From the NCBI GenBank assembly GCA_023255165.1, contig JALRJD010000051.1, positions 1-16,939 on the forward strand: DNA of 16,939 nt. The letters are read 5' to 3'. Shown piece after piece: positions 7,334 through 15,000 of this stretch. Position 1 is the stretch's first letter; each line of letters begins with the position of its first letter. The translations under genes and the position numbers were made by a program. Below the pieces are notes generated by a model that saw nothing but the letters and a program-made list of their open reading frames with translations, was not told where the DNA came from and made no database searches. Origin of the DNA: Porticoccaceae bacterium. Its GTDB lineage: Bacteria; Pseudomonadota; Gammaproteobacteria; Pseudomonadales; Porticoccaceae.

Positions 7334-7870
7334 TTATTCAGGATTTTCAGGCTCCGAGTGCCCTGCACAGTCCGCAACCGGAGATGATGACGCCGATGTA
7401 ATGGCATTGAGTACCTTTTCATGCCAGTCAAAACTTGTCAGCCGGATTGGCCTGGGGTCGGCATCACCAACGGCGACCACATTGACCTCAACCCCCTGCT
7501 GATAGGACCTTAGATAGACGCCGGTCATCACATTCCAGTCAACCCAGGTGATACCGTGTTCACCAATCACCACGCCGTCAAAAATACCGCGGCGGACTAT
7601 TTTGAAATCGTTGGCTTCAAGCGCCGCGGTGGCTAACTCCAGCGCGTGATCAAGTCCCTCTTGCGGCAAGATGGCGCAGGCAATATGTTTCTGCCGCGGC
7701 CACTTGCTCTCTTTATAGCCATCCACGTCCGATGGCTTTGCCGGAAGCAGATTTGTTGTGGCACAGCCGGCCAGCAGCAAAACCAGTGGAATAACGAGCT
7801 TTGGAATAACGAACTTGGGTTTAACGAGTGCGGGTGCAAAACCCGATATTATTTTCATAGCGATCATCAC
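7334..7870 (-). CDS. Putative lipoprotein of unknown function
   Basis: I do not recognise the family. The 178 residues begin with a lipoprotein signal whose lipobox is LLAGC (Cys36 counted from the first ATG). Position +2 is Ala rather than Asp, so Lol sorting to the outer membrane is expected. Two nearby ATGs (7870 and 7858) are possible; from the second the lipobox cysteine is residue 32. The stretch before the hydrophobic core (KPKFVIPKLVIP) is encoded by a 15-bp tandem repeat and makes the signal unusually long. The mature part is a soluble mixed alpha/beta sequence of about 140 residues, with a segment HALELATAALEANDFKIVRRGIFD followed by VVIGEHGITWVDWN. It has one cysteine before the repeated helix and one near the C-terminus. 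Its stop lies 77 bases before sulP on the same strand, so the two may form one unit. Confidence 0.75.
   Translation of the reverse strand: MMIAMKIISGFAPALVKPKFVIPKLVIPLVLLLAGCATTNLLPAKPSDVDGYKESKWPRQKHIACAILPQEGLDHALELATAALEANDFKIVRRGIFDGVVIGEHGITWVDWNVMTGVYLRSYQQGVEVNVVAVGDADPRPIRLTSFDWHEKVLNAITSASSSPVADCAGHSEPENPE
7787..7831. repeat. 15-bp tandem repeat inside the lipoprotein signal peptide
   Basis: TGGAATAACGAGCTT (7787-7801) and TGGAATAACGAACTT (7802-7816) differ by one base. A diverged third unit, GGGTTTAACGAGTGC, occupies 7817-7831. The period is five codons, so a gain or loss of one unit keeps the lipoprotein frame. The units encode the repeated K-x-x-x-P/V pattern just before the lipobox. 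This looks like slippage-generated expansion of the signal peptide. Confidence 0.8.
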
Positions 7871-7903
7871 AGTCAGGGATCATCAAAGTCGATGCACCTC
7901 TTA

Positions 7904-7934
7904 ACTATAGATCACCCTGCTGTTTCAGCCTCAA
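7904..7934 (-). promoter_or_regulatory. Candidate promoter for the lipoprotein-sulP unit
   Basis: On the minus strand TTGAGG (7929-7934) and TATAGT (7904-7909) stand 19 bases apart and resemble -35 and -10 boxes, with four and five matches to consensus. The spacing is long for sigma-70. Transcription would begin a little after the -10, about 30 bases before the lipoprotein start. Confidence 0.35.
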
Positions 7935-7990
7935 ACACTGCCAGCTCTCTCCCGCCGAGCAAAACCTATCTATGTAGGGGCCTGTTACCT

Positions 7991-7996
7991 TATAAT
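7991..7996 (+). promoter_or_regulatory. Candidate -10 box for leuS
   Basis: A perfect TATAAT lies 39 bases before the leuS ATG, which would give a leader of about 30 bases. No good -35 is found 16-18 bases upstream, and there is no extended TG, so an activator or an unusual -35 would be needed if it is used. Confidence 0.4.
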
Positions 7997-8035
7997 TCGC
8001 GGCTTTCTCGCCAATCAACCAAGCAGTGAATTTTC

Positions 8036-10630
8036 ATGACCACGGAACGCCTCTACAACCCCGCTGAGCTGGAGCATGAAGCCCAGCAGTACTGGACTGA
8101 CAACAAAACATTTGAGGTCACTGAAGACCCTGATCGCGAGAAATTTTACTGCCTTGCGATGTTCCCCTACCCCAGCGGCAAGCTGCATATGGGTCATGTG
8201 CGCAACTACACTATTACCGATGTGATTGCCCGCTATCAGCGCATGCAGGGTAAGAATGTGCTGCACCCGATGGGTTGGGATGCCTTTGGTCTGCCCGCCG
8301 AGAATGCGGCGATTCAAAACAAGACCGCGCCGGCCAAGTGGACCCATGAAAATATTGCCTATATGAAGGCCCAGCTCAAGTCGCTGGGTTTTGGCATCGA
8401 CTGGTCGCGGGAGCTGGCCACCTGCGATCCCGACTATTACAAATGGGAGCAGTGGTTTTTTACCAAGCTCTACGAAAAAGGTCTGGTCTACAAAAAGACC
8501 AGCGCCGTGAACTGGTGCCCCAATGACGCCACTGTGCTGGCCAATGAACAGGTTGTCGACGGCTGCTGTTGGCGCTGTGACAGCCCGGTGGAGCGCAAGG
8601 AAATTCCCCAGTGGTTTATCCGCATTACCGATTACGCTGATCAGTTATTGAACGATCTCGATGAGCTGGAACACTGGCCCGAGCAGGTTAAGACAATGCA
8701 GCGCAACTGGATCGGCAAGAGTCGTGGCGTCACCATGACCTTTGATCTGGCCGCGGCGATTGCCGGACACGCCAGCTTTGATGTCTACACTACCCGCCCG
8801 GATACATTGATGGGCGTGACCTATCTCACCCTGGCGACACAGCATCCGATTGCATTGGCCGCCGCCGAAAACAATCCGCAACTGGCCACTTTTATCGAGC
8901 AGTGCAAAACCCAGCAGGTCTCTGAAGCGGAGATGGCGACCATGGAAAAGCGCGGCATGGATACCGGGCTCAGCGCCATTCATCCGCTGACCGGCGACTC
9001 GGTTCCGGTCTGGGTCGGCAACTATGTGCTGATGGACTACGGTTCCGGCGCAGTAATGGCGGTGCCTGCTCACGATCAGCGCGACTATGAATTTGCCAAA
9101 AAATATCAACTTCCGATCAAACAGGTTATCGCGCCGATTGGCGATGAGTCCTGCGATCTCGATAGTGAAGCCTTTGTTGCCAAGGGCAAGCTGATCAACT
9201 CCGGCGCCTATGATGGTTTGGATTTCAGCGCCGCCTTCGACGCCATAGCGGCTGCTCTGGCGGCATCCAACCACGGCTCGGTGACCACCAACTTCCGTCT
9301 GCGCGATTGGGGCGTCAGCCGCCAGCGCTACTGGGGCGCGCCAATCCCGATGTTTAATCTGGCCGACGGAGGCGAAATTCCGGTGCCGCTGGAGCGACTG
9401 CCGGTACTGTTGCCAACCGACGTCATCATGGATGGCATTCAGTCACCTATCAAAGCCGACCTCGAGTGGAAAAAAGACCAAATCGACGGCCAGGCGGTGG
9501 AGCGCGAGACCGATACCTTCGACACCTTTATGGAGTCATCCTGGTATTACGCCCGCTTTACCTGCGCCGACCTCGATAGCGCCATGCTCGACCCCGCCCG
9601 AGCCGACTACTGGCTGCCAGTTGACCAATATGTTGGCGGCATCGAACATGCCATCCTGCACCTGCTCTACGCACGCTTTTACCACAAGCTGTTGCGCGAT
9701 GAGGGGCTGGTGAGCAGCAACGAGCCGTTCAAAAGCCTGCTCTGTCAAGGGATGGTGTTGGCCGAATCGTTTTACAAAGACAGTACCGGCCGCAAGCAGT
9801 GGCTGTCGCCTGATCAGGTGACAGTTGAGCGCGACAGCAAGGGCCGAACCATCAAAGCAGTCGAGACGGCCAGCGGTGAAGAAGTTCATAGCGGTGGCAT
9901 CACCAAGATGTCGAAATCGAAAAACAATGGCGTCGATCCGCAGACCGCAATCGACAAGCACGGCGCCGACACCGTGCGACTGTTTACCATGTTTGCAGCG
10001 CCTCCGGAGCAGACGCTGGAGTGGAGCGACGATGGCGTCGCTGGCGCCAACCGTTTCTTGCGTCGACTCTGGACCATGGTGCACAGCCATCTGCAACAGA
10101 CAAACGAGCCACTGAATGTAGGCGCGCTGAATGATGCGCAAAAAGATCTGCGCCGCAAAACCCATGAAACCATTAACAAGGTCAACGATGACTTCGGTCG
10201 CCGCAACACCTTTAACACTGCCATTGCCGCGGTGATGGAGCTGTTAAACGAAGTCGCCAGACTCAGCGACAACGACCCCCAGAGCTGTGCCGTGCGCCAT
10301 GAAGCGCTGAGCAGCGCGGTGCTGCTGTTGGCCCCCATCGCGCCGCATATCTGCCACAGCCTGTGGGGTGCGCTGGGTAACAGTGAAGCGGTAGCAGATG
10401 CCAGCTGGCCAACAGTGGACGAAGCCGCTCTGGTGCGCAGCACTATTGAGCTGGTGGTGCAGGTGAATGGCAAAGTACGCGGCAAGATTCAGGTGGCGGC
10501 GGATGCCTCGCGAGAGAGCATTGAAGCGCTGGCTCAGGCGGACGAAAATGTGCAGCGGTTTACCGAGGGCGTGACAATCCGAAAAATCATTGTTGTTCCT
10601 GGAAGACTGGTTAATATAGTAGCCAACTAG
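8036..10630 (+). CDS. leuS: Leucyl-tRNA synthetase
   Basis: Class I aminoacyl-tRNA synthetase charging tRNA-Leu in the cytosol. The 864 residues match the family (860 in E. coli). The HIGH-type motif HMGH is at 51-54 inside PYPSGKLHMGHVRNY. The inserted CP1 editing domain (roughly 225-425) shows the Thr-rich TTRPDT at 252-257, including the Thr252 equivalent that excludes cognate leucine from the editing site, and VPAHDQRDYEF with the conserved Asp347. KMSKS lies at 624-628. The anticodon-binding domain and a C-terminal domain ending in KIIVVPGRLVNIVAN complete the protein. It starts at ATG 8036, begins a plus-strand block, and lptE follows after 54 bases in the usual order. Confidence 0.97.
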   Translation: MTTERLYNPAELEHEAQQYWTDNKTFEVTEDPDREKFYCLAMFPYPSGKLHMGHVRNYTITDVIARYQRMQGKNVLHPMGWDAFGLPAENAAIQNKTAPAKWTHENIAYMKAQLKSLGFGIDWSRELATCDPDYYKWEQWFFTKLYEKGLVYKKTSAVNWCPNDATVLANEQVVDGCCWRCDSPVERKEIPQWFIRITDYADQLLNDLDELEHWPEQVKTMQRNWIGKSRGVTMTFDLAAAIAGHASFDVYTTRPDTLMGVTYLTLATQHPIALAAAENNPQLATFIEQCKTQQVSEAEMATMEKRGMDTGLSAIHPLTGDSVPVWVGNYVLMDYGSGAVMAVPAHDQRDYEFAKKYQLPIKQVIAPIGDESCDLDSEAFVAKGKLINSGAYDGLDFSAAFDAIAAALAASNHGSVTTNFRLRDWGVSRQRYWGAPIPMFNLADGGEIPVPLERLPVLLPTDVIMDGIQSPIKADLEWKKDQIDGQAVERETDTFDTFMESSWYYARFTCADLDSAMLDPARADYWLPVDQYVGGIEHAILHLLYARFYHKLLRDEGLVSSNEPFKSLLCQGMVLAESFYKDSTGRKQWLSPDQVTVERDSKGRTIKAVETASGEEVHSGGITKMSKSKNNGVDPQTAIDKHGADTVRLFTMFAAPPEQTLEWSDDGVAGANRFLRRLWTMVHSHLQQTNEPLNVGALNDAQKDLRRKTHETINKVNDDFGRRNTFNTAIAAVMELLNEVARLSDNDPQSCAVRHEALSSAVLLLAPIAPHICHSLWGALGNSEAVADASWPTVDEAALVRSTIELVVQVNGKVRGKIQVAADASRESIEALAQADENVQRFTEGVTIRKIIVVPGRLVNIVAN

Positions 10631-10684
10631 ACTCAGTAGCCAATACACACCCCACAGTGAGTACCAACCAAAAGGCAGACAGAA

Positions 10685-11224
10685 ATGGTGACCGGAATGC
10701 GACATCGGCTGTTAGCGATAATACTGCTCTTGACCCTTGGCGGGTGCGGCTGGCAGCTGCGTGATGCGCAGGTGGTGCCGCAAACCATCGGCAGTTTACA
10801 TGTGGCCACACAACTGTCCGATCGCGATATTGTCAATGAGTTGACCCGCGCGCTGGATGTCTATGGCGTTAAAGTGGTCGATTCCGCAGCCGCCGCTGAT
10901 TACTCGGTGGTGATTGTCGACTTCCGGCAAAATCGTCGCATTGCCACACTCAATGCCAGCGCCCGGGTTGCGGAATATCAACTCAACGACGACCTCGACT
11001 TTTTAATTGCCGACGCCACTGGCGCACCGCTGACAGCTCTGCTCACCGCCTCGGTGGAACGCAGCTATGAAATTGAAGAGCGCGACATCCTGTCATCGGA
11101 AAATGAAGAGCGGCAGGTAAGACGGGAGATGCGCGAAGAGATTGTGCGTCAGATTCTCAACCGACTGAAAGTTCTGCCAGACCAGGCCGCCGCGGCAAAG
11201 GCCGCCCAGACAGACAAGCAGTAA
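10685..11224 (+). CDS. lptE: LPS-assembly lipoprotein LptE
   Basis: Outer-membrane lipoprotein that plugs the LptD barrel and is needed for LPS insertion. The 179 residues open with a lipoprotein signal and lipobox LGGC (Cys21; Cys17 if translation begins at the ATG at 10697), followed by GWQLRDA as in LptE/RlpB. The family pattern follows: small beta strands, ARVAEYQL, a segment of TASVERSYEIEERDILSSENEE type, then a helical MREEIVRQILNRL. An Ala/Lys/Gln-rich tail ends the protein. Identity rests on the lipobox, size, motif order and location between leuS and holA, the standard place for lptE. The stop is three bases before holA. Its partner LptD begins at 16274. Confidence 0.92.
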   Translation: MVTGMRHRLLAIILLLTLGGCGWQLRDAQVVPQTIGSLHVATQLSDRDIVNELTRALDVYGVKVVDSAAAADYSVVIVDFRQNRRIATLNASARVAEYQLNDDLDFLIADATGAPLTALLTASVERSYEIEERDILSSENEERQVRREMREEIVRQILNRLKVLPDQAAAAKAAQTDKQ

Positions 11225-11227
11225 GCC

Positions 11228-12274
11228 ATGAAACTACGCGCCGAGCAGCTTCAGGATCATCTTAAAAAGCAACTGTTGCCGGTCTATATCATCAGCGGTG
11301 ACGAGCCGCTGCTATCTCAGGAAGCTGCCGACAGCATTCGCACCGCGGCCCGCGCTCAGGGTTTTGCTGAGCGCGATATCTTTCATGCCGAAGGCAACTT
11401 CGACTGGAACCAGATCCTCAATGAATCCAGTGCAATGTCACTGTTTTCAGACAAAAAAATGCTTGAAATCAGAATCCCCAACGGCAAGCCCGGCGACAAA
11501 GGTTCCGCCGCACTCAGCGAACTCTGTGACAATCCCAACCCCGACAATATGGTGCTGGTGATTCTGCCAAAACTGGATCGCAGTGGGCAAAACAGCAAGT
11601 GGATAAAAAGCCTCGAGGCCACCGGAGCTCATATTCAGGTATGGCCGGTGGATGCCAAGCAGATGCCGCGCTGGATTCAGCAGCGCCTGCGCAGTGCCGG
11701 CATCAATGCCAATCAGGAAGCGGTGCAGATTCTCGCCGACCGCGTCGAAGGCAACCTGCTGGCCGCGGTGCAGGAAATCGAAAAACTGAAACTGCTGGCG
11801 CCAGACGGTGGCGTTGATGGCAACACCATGTCATCGGTGGTTGCCGACAGTGCGCGCTACAACCTGTTTGAATTTGTCGACAAGATTCTGATCGGCGATG
11901 CCCAGTCAGCTGCGCGATCATTGCGAGGCCTGCAAAATGAAGGCACCGACGCCATTCCATTGCTGTGGGCAATTACCCGTGAATTACGGATTCTGGTCAA
12001 AGCCAGTGAACTGGTCGCCGCTGGCGAGCACAGCGACCGCGCGCTGAAAAATGCCGGCGTCTGGGAAAAGCGCCTGCCACTGTTTCGCGGCGCACTGCAG
12101 CGACTGCGACCGGCACATCTGCGCATGCTGTTGCGTCAAGCCGGGGCAATTGATCGCGGAATAAAAGGCATGCGTGACGCCGATGTCTGGGATGAACTGG
12201 CCACCCTGGTGCTCTCATTTGCCGGCAGCCAAACCCTGCAGCCGATCAATATCAAGATTCTTCTGCAAGCCTAG
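11228..12274 (+). CDS. holA: DNA polymerase III delta subunit
   Basis: HolA is the delta subunit of the clamp-loader complex and opens the beta sliding clamp. The 348 residues match the family length (343 in E. coli). They begin with MKLRAEQLQDHLKKQLLPVYIISGDEPLLSQEA, the usual N-terminus with the degenerate nucleotide-binding fold. Typical internal segments are SLFSDKKMLEIRIPNGKPG, MPRWIQQRLRSAG, ILADRVEGNLLAAVQEIEKL and FEFVDKIL, followed by the C-terminal helical collar domain. Its start is three bases after the lptE stop, so the two are surely co-transcribed. The end faces the DASS gene across 37 bases. Confidence 0.95.
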   Translation: MKLRAEQLQDHLKKQLLPVYIISGDEPLLSQEAADSIRTAARAQGFAERDIFHAEGNFDWNQILNESSAMSLFSDKKMLEIRIPNGKPGDKGSAALSELCDNPNPDNMVLVILPKLDRSGQNSKWIKSLEATGAHIQVWPVDAKQMPRWIQQRLRSAGINANQEAVQILADRVEGNLLAAVQEIEKLKLLAPDGGVDGNTMSSVVADSARYNLFEFVDKILIGDAQSAARSLRGLQNEGTDAIPLLWAITRELRILVKASELVAAGEHSDRALKNAGVWEKRLPLFRGALQRLRPAHLRMLLRQAGAIDRGIKGMRDADVWDELATLVLSFAGSQTLQPINIKILLQA

Positions 12275-12283
12275 TCGCAACTC

Positions 12284-12319
12284 TGGCCAGACTATTCAGG
12301 TTTGGACCAGGTCAGGCCA
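12284..12319. terminator. Convergent-gene hairpin between holA and the DASS gene
   Basis: TGGCCAGAC (12284-12292) pairs with GTCAGGCCA (12311-12319) in a nine-base stem with one A-A mismatch. A small inner GGT/ACC pairing (12299-12308) sits in the 18-base loop. The right arm covers the DASS stop codon (12312-12314). Neither strand has a T-tract, so termination ability is uncertain. Confidence 0.3.
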
Positions 12320-13700
12320 ACCAGCAATACACCACCACAGTAATCACCGACGCACCAATCAGATTGAGCGCAAAGCCTTCTCGCACCATCTGTTCAACGG
12401 TGATTCTGCCGGTGCCAAACACAATCGCATTGGGCGCGGTGGCCACCGGCAACATAAAGGCACAGCTGGCCGAGAGCGCCGCGGGCAACATTAGCAGTCC
12501 CGGCTCAAAGCCGGCGCCCAGCGAGGCTGCGGCAAGAATGGGCATCAGCAGTGTGGCCGTTGCGGTATTGCTGGTAATCTCGGTAAGGAAGGTAACGGTC
12601 AGCGCCACCACTGCAATCAGCGCGATAATCGACAGGCGAGTAACGCCGGACAATGACTCGCCGATGGCGGCGCTGATACCGGTCACATCAAAGGCTTTGG
12701 CGATAGCGATACCGCCGGCAAATAACAGCAGCACCCCCCAGTGAATGGTGGAGGCGGATTCCCAGTCGAGCAATTTACCGCCCTGGCCGTTGGGCAGAGC
12801 AAACATCAATACCACCGAGGTCAGTGCCACGGCCGCATAGTTGGCGCTGGGAACACCAAACCAGTGGCTCCAGCCGCCGAAAGGTTCGCGCAGGGTAATC
12901 CAGGCCAGTGCGGTGAGCGCAAAAATAACCAGCACGCGCGCCTCTTCGCTGCGCCAGCTACCGGGCTGGGGAATCCGCAGTGCATCGGTGGCGCCGAGAT
13001 GACGGGTGATCCACATACCGGCCAGGGGCAAAAACACAATTACAACCGGCAGCGCCCAGAGCATCCACTGAGTAAAAGTGGGTATCGAGCCTGTCGCCTC
13101 GCCATAAATTTTCAGGAAGATCACATTGGGCGGTGAGCCAATCGGCGTGCCCAGCCCGCCGATGCTGGCAGCGTAGGCAATACCCAAAAAAAGCGGCACG
13201 GCGAGTTTTTTAGCGTCTTCCTGGTTGGCACTTTCCAGCACAGCATAGGCCACCGGTAACAACATCAATGTAGTGGCGGTATTCGAGACCCACATACTCA
13301 GCACTGCCGAGGCGACCATAAAACCAAATACCAGTCGCCGCTGATGATCACCGCCAAACAGGTGCACCATATACAGCGCCAGACGTCGGTGGGCGCCACT
13401 CTTTTCCATGGCTTTGGATAACATCGCCCCGCCCATCAACAGAATAATCAATGGGTCGCCATAGGCCTGGGCCACCTGCTTGCCGTCGAGCACGCCGAGC
13501 AGCGGAAACACGCCGAGGGGAATCATCGAAGTGGCGGGAATCGGAATCGGTTCAAAAATCCACCACAGTGCGCAGAGTGCTGTTAGCCCTCCTGCCAGTG
13601 CGCCCTCTCGCGCCCAACCGGCCTGCATCATTAATATTGTGATGGTGGCGGCCACGACAGGTGCCAGCCATAGCGAGAGACGTCTCAATTTTGGTGTCAC
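12312..13700 (-). CDS. DASS/SLC13-family anion symporter (INDY-like)
   Basis: Inner-membrane divalent anion:Na+ symporter family (di- and tricarboxylates, sulfate). The 462 residues are strongly hydrophobic with two inverted-repeat halves. Each half has the diagnostic SNT motif: Ser139-Asn140-Thr141 in WVSNTATTLMLLP and Ser377-Asn378-Thr379 in ITSNTATATLLMP, matching the two SNT motifs of VcINDY. IGGLGTPIGSPPNVIF and LPVATAPNAIVFGTG are the paired P-N segments that line the substrate site. The start is GTG at 13698-13700, overlapping the DUF2007 stop as GTGA, with AGGAGG at 13708-13713 seven bases before it. It is the last gene of the amgK cluster. The substrate cannot be read from sequence; a dicarboxylate is most likely. 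Confidence 0.92.
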   Translation of the reverse strand: MTPKLRRLSLWLAPVVAATITILMMQAGWAREGALAGGLTALCALWWIFEPIPIPATSMIPLGVFPLLGVLDGKQVAQAYGDPLIILLMGGAMLSKAMEKSGAHRRLALYMVHLFGGDHQRRLVFGFMVASAVLSMWVSNTATTLMLLPVAYAVLESANQEDAKKLAVPLFLGIAYAASIGGLGTPIGSPPNVIFLKIYGEATGSIPTFTQWMLWALPVVIVFLPLAGMWITRHLGATDALRIPQPGSWRSEEARVLVIFALTALAWITLREPFGGWSHWFGVPSANYAAVALTSVVLMFALPNGQGGKLLDWESASTIHWGVLLLFAGGIAIAKAFDVTGISAAIGESLSGVTRLSIIALIAVVALTVTFLTEITSNTATATLLMPILAAASLGAGFEPGLLMLPAALSASCAFMLPVATAPNAIVFGTGRITVEQMVREGFALNLIGASVITVVVYCWLA

Positions 13701-13933
13701 TGTTCATCCTCCTGCAGTGAGTAATCGCCGCGCTCAAAGGCCTGAATAATCTCCCGGGCGACCATCTCATCGGCGTCATTGACGGTGATCGACAGATGGC
13801 CAAGGGCGGGAACTTCGCCCAATCCACCCTGTAGCGCGGCGCCGTGCAGAAAGACCTGCAGCCCATCTTGCTCCATCAACCCTTTGAGCAACTGAGCTTC
13901 AAAATAGTCACTGCCGCGATAGACCTCAATCAC
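13697..13933 (-). CDS. DUF2007 small protein (putative signal-transducing protein)
   Basis: The 78-residue soluble protein has the DUF2007 pattern: a first strand MIEVYRG, then EAQLLKGLMEQDGLQVFLHG, a GGLGEVPALGHLSITVN core and a helix ending in an acidic tail. The family fold resembles the PII/ACT type and its function is not established. The start is GTG (13931-13933), overlapping the VanZ stop as GTGA, and its end overlaps the DASS start by four bases. A role in regulating a neighbouring membrane protein would be an inference from position only. Confidence 0.8.
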   Translation of the reverse strand: MIEVYRGSDYFEAQLLKGLMEQDGLQVFLHGAALQGGLGEVPALGHLSITVNDADEMVAREIIQAFERGDYSLQEDEQ

Positions 13934-14274
13934 AGGGCGCGTCTCCGCCAGGCCATGAGCACCCAGACCGCCACGATACCGCTGGTATTGGCGAGCATGT
14001 CCCAGGCATCGGCCTGACGATAGGTGGTCATTGACTGGGCGATTTCCATGCTCAGCCCAAATCCGGCCAGTACCAGCGCCAGCAGTGCAAAGCGGTAGCG
14101 ATGACCGTAAGCCCGGGCACAGATAAAAAACAGCAGCGCATACACCGTGCTGTGACCGACCTTGTCCTGTAACTCAAATAACTGCTGGCCGGGAATCGAC
14201 GGCGACAGCGATAAAAAAGCGGTGCCAATCAGACACAACCAGAAGAGAATTTGATAACGGGCCACTGACATCAT
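13930..14274 (-). CDS. VanZ-like family membrane protein
   Basis: The 114-residue protein has about four membrane helices. The VanZ-like signature FELQDKVGHSTVYALLFFICARAYG is followed by GFGLSMEIAQSMTTYRQADAWDMLANTSGIVAVW, with the conserved D-K-x-x-H and E-x-x-Q...R-x-x-D-x-x-D-x-x-N features. VanZ was named for teicoplanin resistance in enterococci, but in Gram-negative bacteria the role is unknown. The start is ATG 14272-14274, with AAAGGA at 14281-14286 six bases away; a second ATG follows directly. It lies 36 bases after murU and overlaps the DUF2007 start as GTGA. Confidence 0.88.
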   Translation of the reverse strand: MMSVARYQILFWLCLIGTAFLSLSPSIPGQQLFELQDKVGHSTVYALLFFICARAYGHRYRFALLALVLAGFGLSMEIAQSMTTYRQADAWDMLANTSGIVAVWVLMAWRRRAL

Positions 14275-14310
14275 TCAATATCCTTTTTGCGGTTTTGTTT
14301 ACCGTTGTTT

Positions 14311-15000
14311 TTATATTTGCCGCGGAGTTTCCAATTCGGCCTGCAGCTGTCGATAGCGCACAATCGTCCCCACATCACACCAGCTGCCAGTATAGACCGT
14401 GCCGCCGACTCTGCCCGACTCGATAGCCGGGCGCAAAACATCGCGCAATGGAAAGGCCTGCTCCGCGCCACCGTAACTGGCAAACAGCGATGGCCGCAGC
14501 AGACTGATTCCGCTGAAAGTATAGCTCTGCTGATCCGTGTAACAGACACGATCATCAATCAAACCAAAGTCGCCCTCGGGGTGATGCTCGGGATTGTCGA
14601 CCAGCAACAGCCAACCATCCAGATCATCGGGCAGCGGGGTTTGGCAGCCTGAAGCAAGATCAAAATCACTCCAGACATCGCCATTGATCAATATAAACGG
14701 TTGCTCGCCAAGCAGCGGCAGCGCCTTGGCAATGCCACCCCCGGTCTCCAGCGCCTGATCCTCTCGCGACCAGTGAATCGTCGCGCCGAGTCGCTGGCTG
14801 GCATCCTGAAAATAGTCTTCGATTTGCTGCGCCAGCCAGCAGGTGTTGATCACAATATCGTTGATTCCGGCGGCAACCAGACGCTCAATATGGTGTTCGA
14901 GCAGCGGTTTGCCCGCCACCGGCAACATCGGTTTCGGAGTGCTGTCGGTCAGTGGGCGCAGTCGCTCGCCGCGTCCAGCAGCCAGTATCATCGCTCTCAT
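14311..15000 (-). CDS. murU: N-acetylmuramate alpha-1-phosphate uridylyltransferase MurU
   Basis: MurU converts MurNAc-1-phosphate and UTP to UDP-MurNAc in the cell-wall recycling bypass that avoids de novo, fosfomycin-sensitive MurA/MurB synthesis. The 229 residues have the sugar-nucleotidyltransferase signature LAAGRGERLRPLTDSTPKP (6-24, with Lys23). ETGGGI follows at 85-90, and NGDVWSDF (106-113) supplies the metal-binding Asp108. The lack of a long C-terminal domain fits MurU rather than RmlA or GlmU. Its ATG overlaps the amgK stop as ATGA, and amgK-murU adjacent to lptD is the known Pseudomonas arrangement, which supports the assignment over other nucleotidyltransferases. Confidence 0.92.
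   Translation of the reverse strand: MRAMILAAGRGERLRPLTDSTPKPMLPVAGKPLLEHHIERLVAAGINDIVINTCWLAQQIEDYFQDASQRLGATIHWSREDQALETGGGIAKALPLLGEQPFILINGDVWSDFDLASGCQTPLPDDLDGWLLLVDNPEHHPEGDFGLIDDRVCYTDQQSYTFSGISLLRPSLFASYGGAEQAFPLRDVLRPAIESGRVGGTVYTGSWCDVGTIVRYRQLQAELETPRQI

Noticed and set aside
14271..14558. Minus-strand frame overlapping the murU 3' end and reaching the VanZ start
   Set aside because: It is out of phase with the strong MurU sequence, and its composition is typical of a shadow frame.
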